A stretch of DNA of 5,403 bases, from assembly GCA_026645375.1 (NCBI GenBank), contig JAPFFX010000415.1, positions 1 to 5,403 on the forward strand. Direction: 5' to 3'. Below, one piece after another: positions 4,466-5,403 of this stretch; position 1 is the first letter of the stretch; every line of letters starts with the position of its first letter. Made by a program: the position numbers and the translations under genes. The notes under the pieces are model-generated. The model had not been told where the DNA came from and made no database searches. It was given only the letters and a program-made list of their open reading frames with translations. This DNA is from Citricoccus sp. WCRC_4 (GTDB lineage Bacteria; Actinomycetota; Actinomycetes; Actinomycetales; Micrococcaceae).

Positions 4466-5235
4466 GCGCCGAAGCAGACGCCTCGTTTCGACGATCTGAT
4501 AAACTCCACGAGGGTCATGACATCGTCATCGGCCCTCATGTTTTCTTCTACCTCTGTGAGTGCAATCGAAAGATTGCGTCCTTTTCGGAATAGCACGCGA
4601 AAAGCGTTGCGGATGGCTCGGATCCGGCGCTCGTCAAAGCCGGCGCGCTTTAATCCCACGACATTCACACCGCGCACCGTGTGCTGCCAATCAACGATGG
4701 CAATCGGTGGAACATCGCGGCTGGTGCCGCTCAAGCCGCGCATCATGGCGTGCTCGCCAATTCGGATAAACTGGTGCACCACACAGTTGCCGGAGATAAA
4801 CACGCTGTTGCCGACGTCGACATAGCCGCCTAGCAAAGCGCCATTAGCCATCACGATATTGTCGCCTAACTTGCAATTATGTCCCACATGCGACGTGGCC
4901 ATGAGATAGTTGTGGTTGCCGATGATTGTTGATGAGTTCGGCGCCGTGCCGCGATGAACTTGAGCGTGTTCACGGATCACGTTGTGGCTGCCGATGGTTA
5001 AGTAACTCTCCTGGCCCTGGTAAGCCTTATCCTGGGGCGCGCCGCCAACAATTGCGCCGGGATGAATCTCATTATCCTCGCCGATCTCAGTCCAACCTGT
5101 GAGATAAGCATGAGCCATGATCCGCGTTCCGCGTCGAATCTTGACCGGCCCGTCGATGACCACATAGGGGCCGATCTCTACTTCCGAATCGATTTCCGCC
5201 CGGGAGTCGACCACAGCTGTCGAATGGATGCTCAT
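4462..5235 (-). CDS. lpxA: Acyl-ACP--UDP-N-acetylglucosamine O-acyltransferase (LpxA)
   Basis: This is the first enzyme of lipid A synthesis, moving a 3-hydroxyacyl chain from ACP to the 3-OH of UDP-GlcNAc in the cytosol. It has 257 aa against 262 in E. coli. Residues 1-180 are hexapeptide repeats of a left-handed beta helix, then a helical C-terminal domain follows (GVNVVGLKRAGF, IRAIRNAFRVLFRKG). The catalytic base is H119 in SHVGHNC (E. coli H125). H154 in VVHQF equals H160, and G167 equals the 'hydrocarbon ruler' G173, which permits long acyl chains. The E. coli H144 position is Y138. HRGTAPNSS replaces the usual longer loop. The ATG at 5235 begins MSIHSTAVVD, the normal family start, though no clear Shine-Dalgarno precedes it. 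It lies 15 nt after yacG and probably shares its transcript. An LpxA is not expected in an actinobacterium. Confidence 0.95.
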   Translation of the reverse strand: MSIHSTAVVDSRAEIDSEVEIGPYVVIDGPVKIRRGTRIMAHAYLTGWTEIGEDNEIHPGAIVGGAPQDKAYQGQESYLTIGSHNVIREHAQVHRGTAPNSSTIIGNHNYLMATSHVGHNCKLGDNIVMANGALLGGYVDVGNSVFISGNCVVHQFIRIGEHAMMRGLSGTSRDVPPIAIVDWQHTVRGVNVVGLKRAGFDERRIRAIRNAFRVLFRKGRNLSIALTEVEENMRADDDVMTLVEFIRSSKRGVCFGA

Positions 5236-5250
5236 GAGGAATCTGCGCGA

Positions 5251-5403
5251 CTATCGATCTTCCCTTTCGTCTTCTTCGTCCTCGCCCAACTGTGTTTCAA
5301 CCTTGCGTCCGGGAATACGGTATCTCTCCTCGGTCCACGCGCCGAGATCGATCAGCTGACAACGATCCGAGCAAAACGGCCGGTGTGGATTATTGTCCCA
5401 AGA
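5251..5403 (-). CDS. yacG: YacG zinc-finger DNA gyrase inhibitor, C-terminal part
   Basis: Fifty residues are visible; the N-terminus is beyond the window edge. The segment NPHRPFCSDRCQLIDLGAWTEERYRIPG matches the core of E. coli YacG (RPFCSKRCQLIDLGEW). C11 and C15 of the visible part form the second half of the zinc site; the first Cys pair lies outside the window. An acidic tail, GEDEEDEREDR, follows, as is usual in this family. In E. coli YacG binds the GyrB C-terminal domain and blocks gyrase binding to DNA. The stop lies 15 nt before the lpxA ATG on the same strand, which suggests one operon. Identification is secure in spite of the truncation. Confidence 0.92.
   Translation of the reverse strand, partial: SWDNNPHRPFCSDRCQLIDLGAWTEERYRIPGRKVETQLGEDEEDEREDR

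Noticed and set aside
4000..4593. Plus-strand 197-aa frame crossing the junction
   Set aside because: It mixes antisense GH13, an off-frame of the secreted protein and antisense lpxA; no coherent protein.

Overview
The window joins two unrelated DNAs. Positions 1 to about 4094 are very GC-rich (48 of 60 bases are G or C at 1081-1140 by hand count) and read as an actinobacterium, most likely of the order Micrococcales. The support is a tRNA-Glu/Asp/Phe cluster, a tandem-domain universal stress protein, a 'minimal zincin' metallopeptidase, an HSD10-like dehydrogenase and a GH13 alpha-glucosidase. From about 4095 to the end the composition drops (31 of 60 G or C at 4861-4920). The genes there belong to a Gram-negative, lipid A-making bacterium: lpxA, the end of yacG, and a small secreted protein. 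The exact phylum cannot be fixed; the LpxA style suggests something like Acidobacteriota or Desulfobacterota.

Layout, left part. The 3' part of a spermidine-synthase-like protein gene (1-705, +) overlaps by ATGA a two-domain UspA protein gene (702-1673, +), which has a strong Shine-Dalgarno and a possible promoter of its own. A convergent small metallopeptidase gene follows (1699-2097, -). Then come tRNA-Glu (2211-2283), tRNA-Asp (2377-2450) and tRNA-Phe (2528-2603), ended by a 13-bp GC-rich hairpin that may also serve the converging SDR gene (2679-3437, -). Upstream of the SDR gene, on the same strand, lies the C-terminal third of an alpha-glucosidase (3525 to about 4094, -).

Layout, right part. 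A secreted hypothetical protein gene, broken at its 5' end by the junction (about 4095-4465, +), runs into lpxA (4462-5235, -), the two stop codons sharing a TTAA. The end of yacG (5251-5403, -) lies 15 nt upstream of lpxA, probably in the same operon.

The abrupt switch at about 4094/4095 cuts two oppositely oriented genes, both in their N-terminal parts. No insertion sequence, duplicated target or attachment site is visible. The simplest explanation is a chimeric assembly or clone rather than gene transfer. I found no convincing new biological system. The points most worth a second look are the junction, the secreted protein, a variant T-loop in tRNA-Phe, the hairpin in the tRNA leader, and a probable leaderless promoter with an inverted repeat ahead of the SDR gene.
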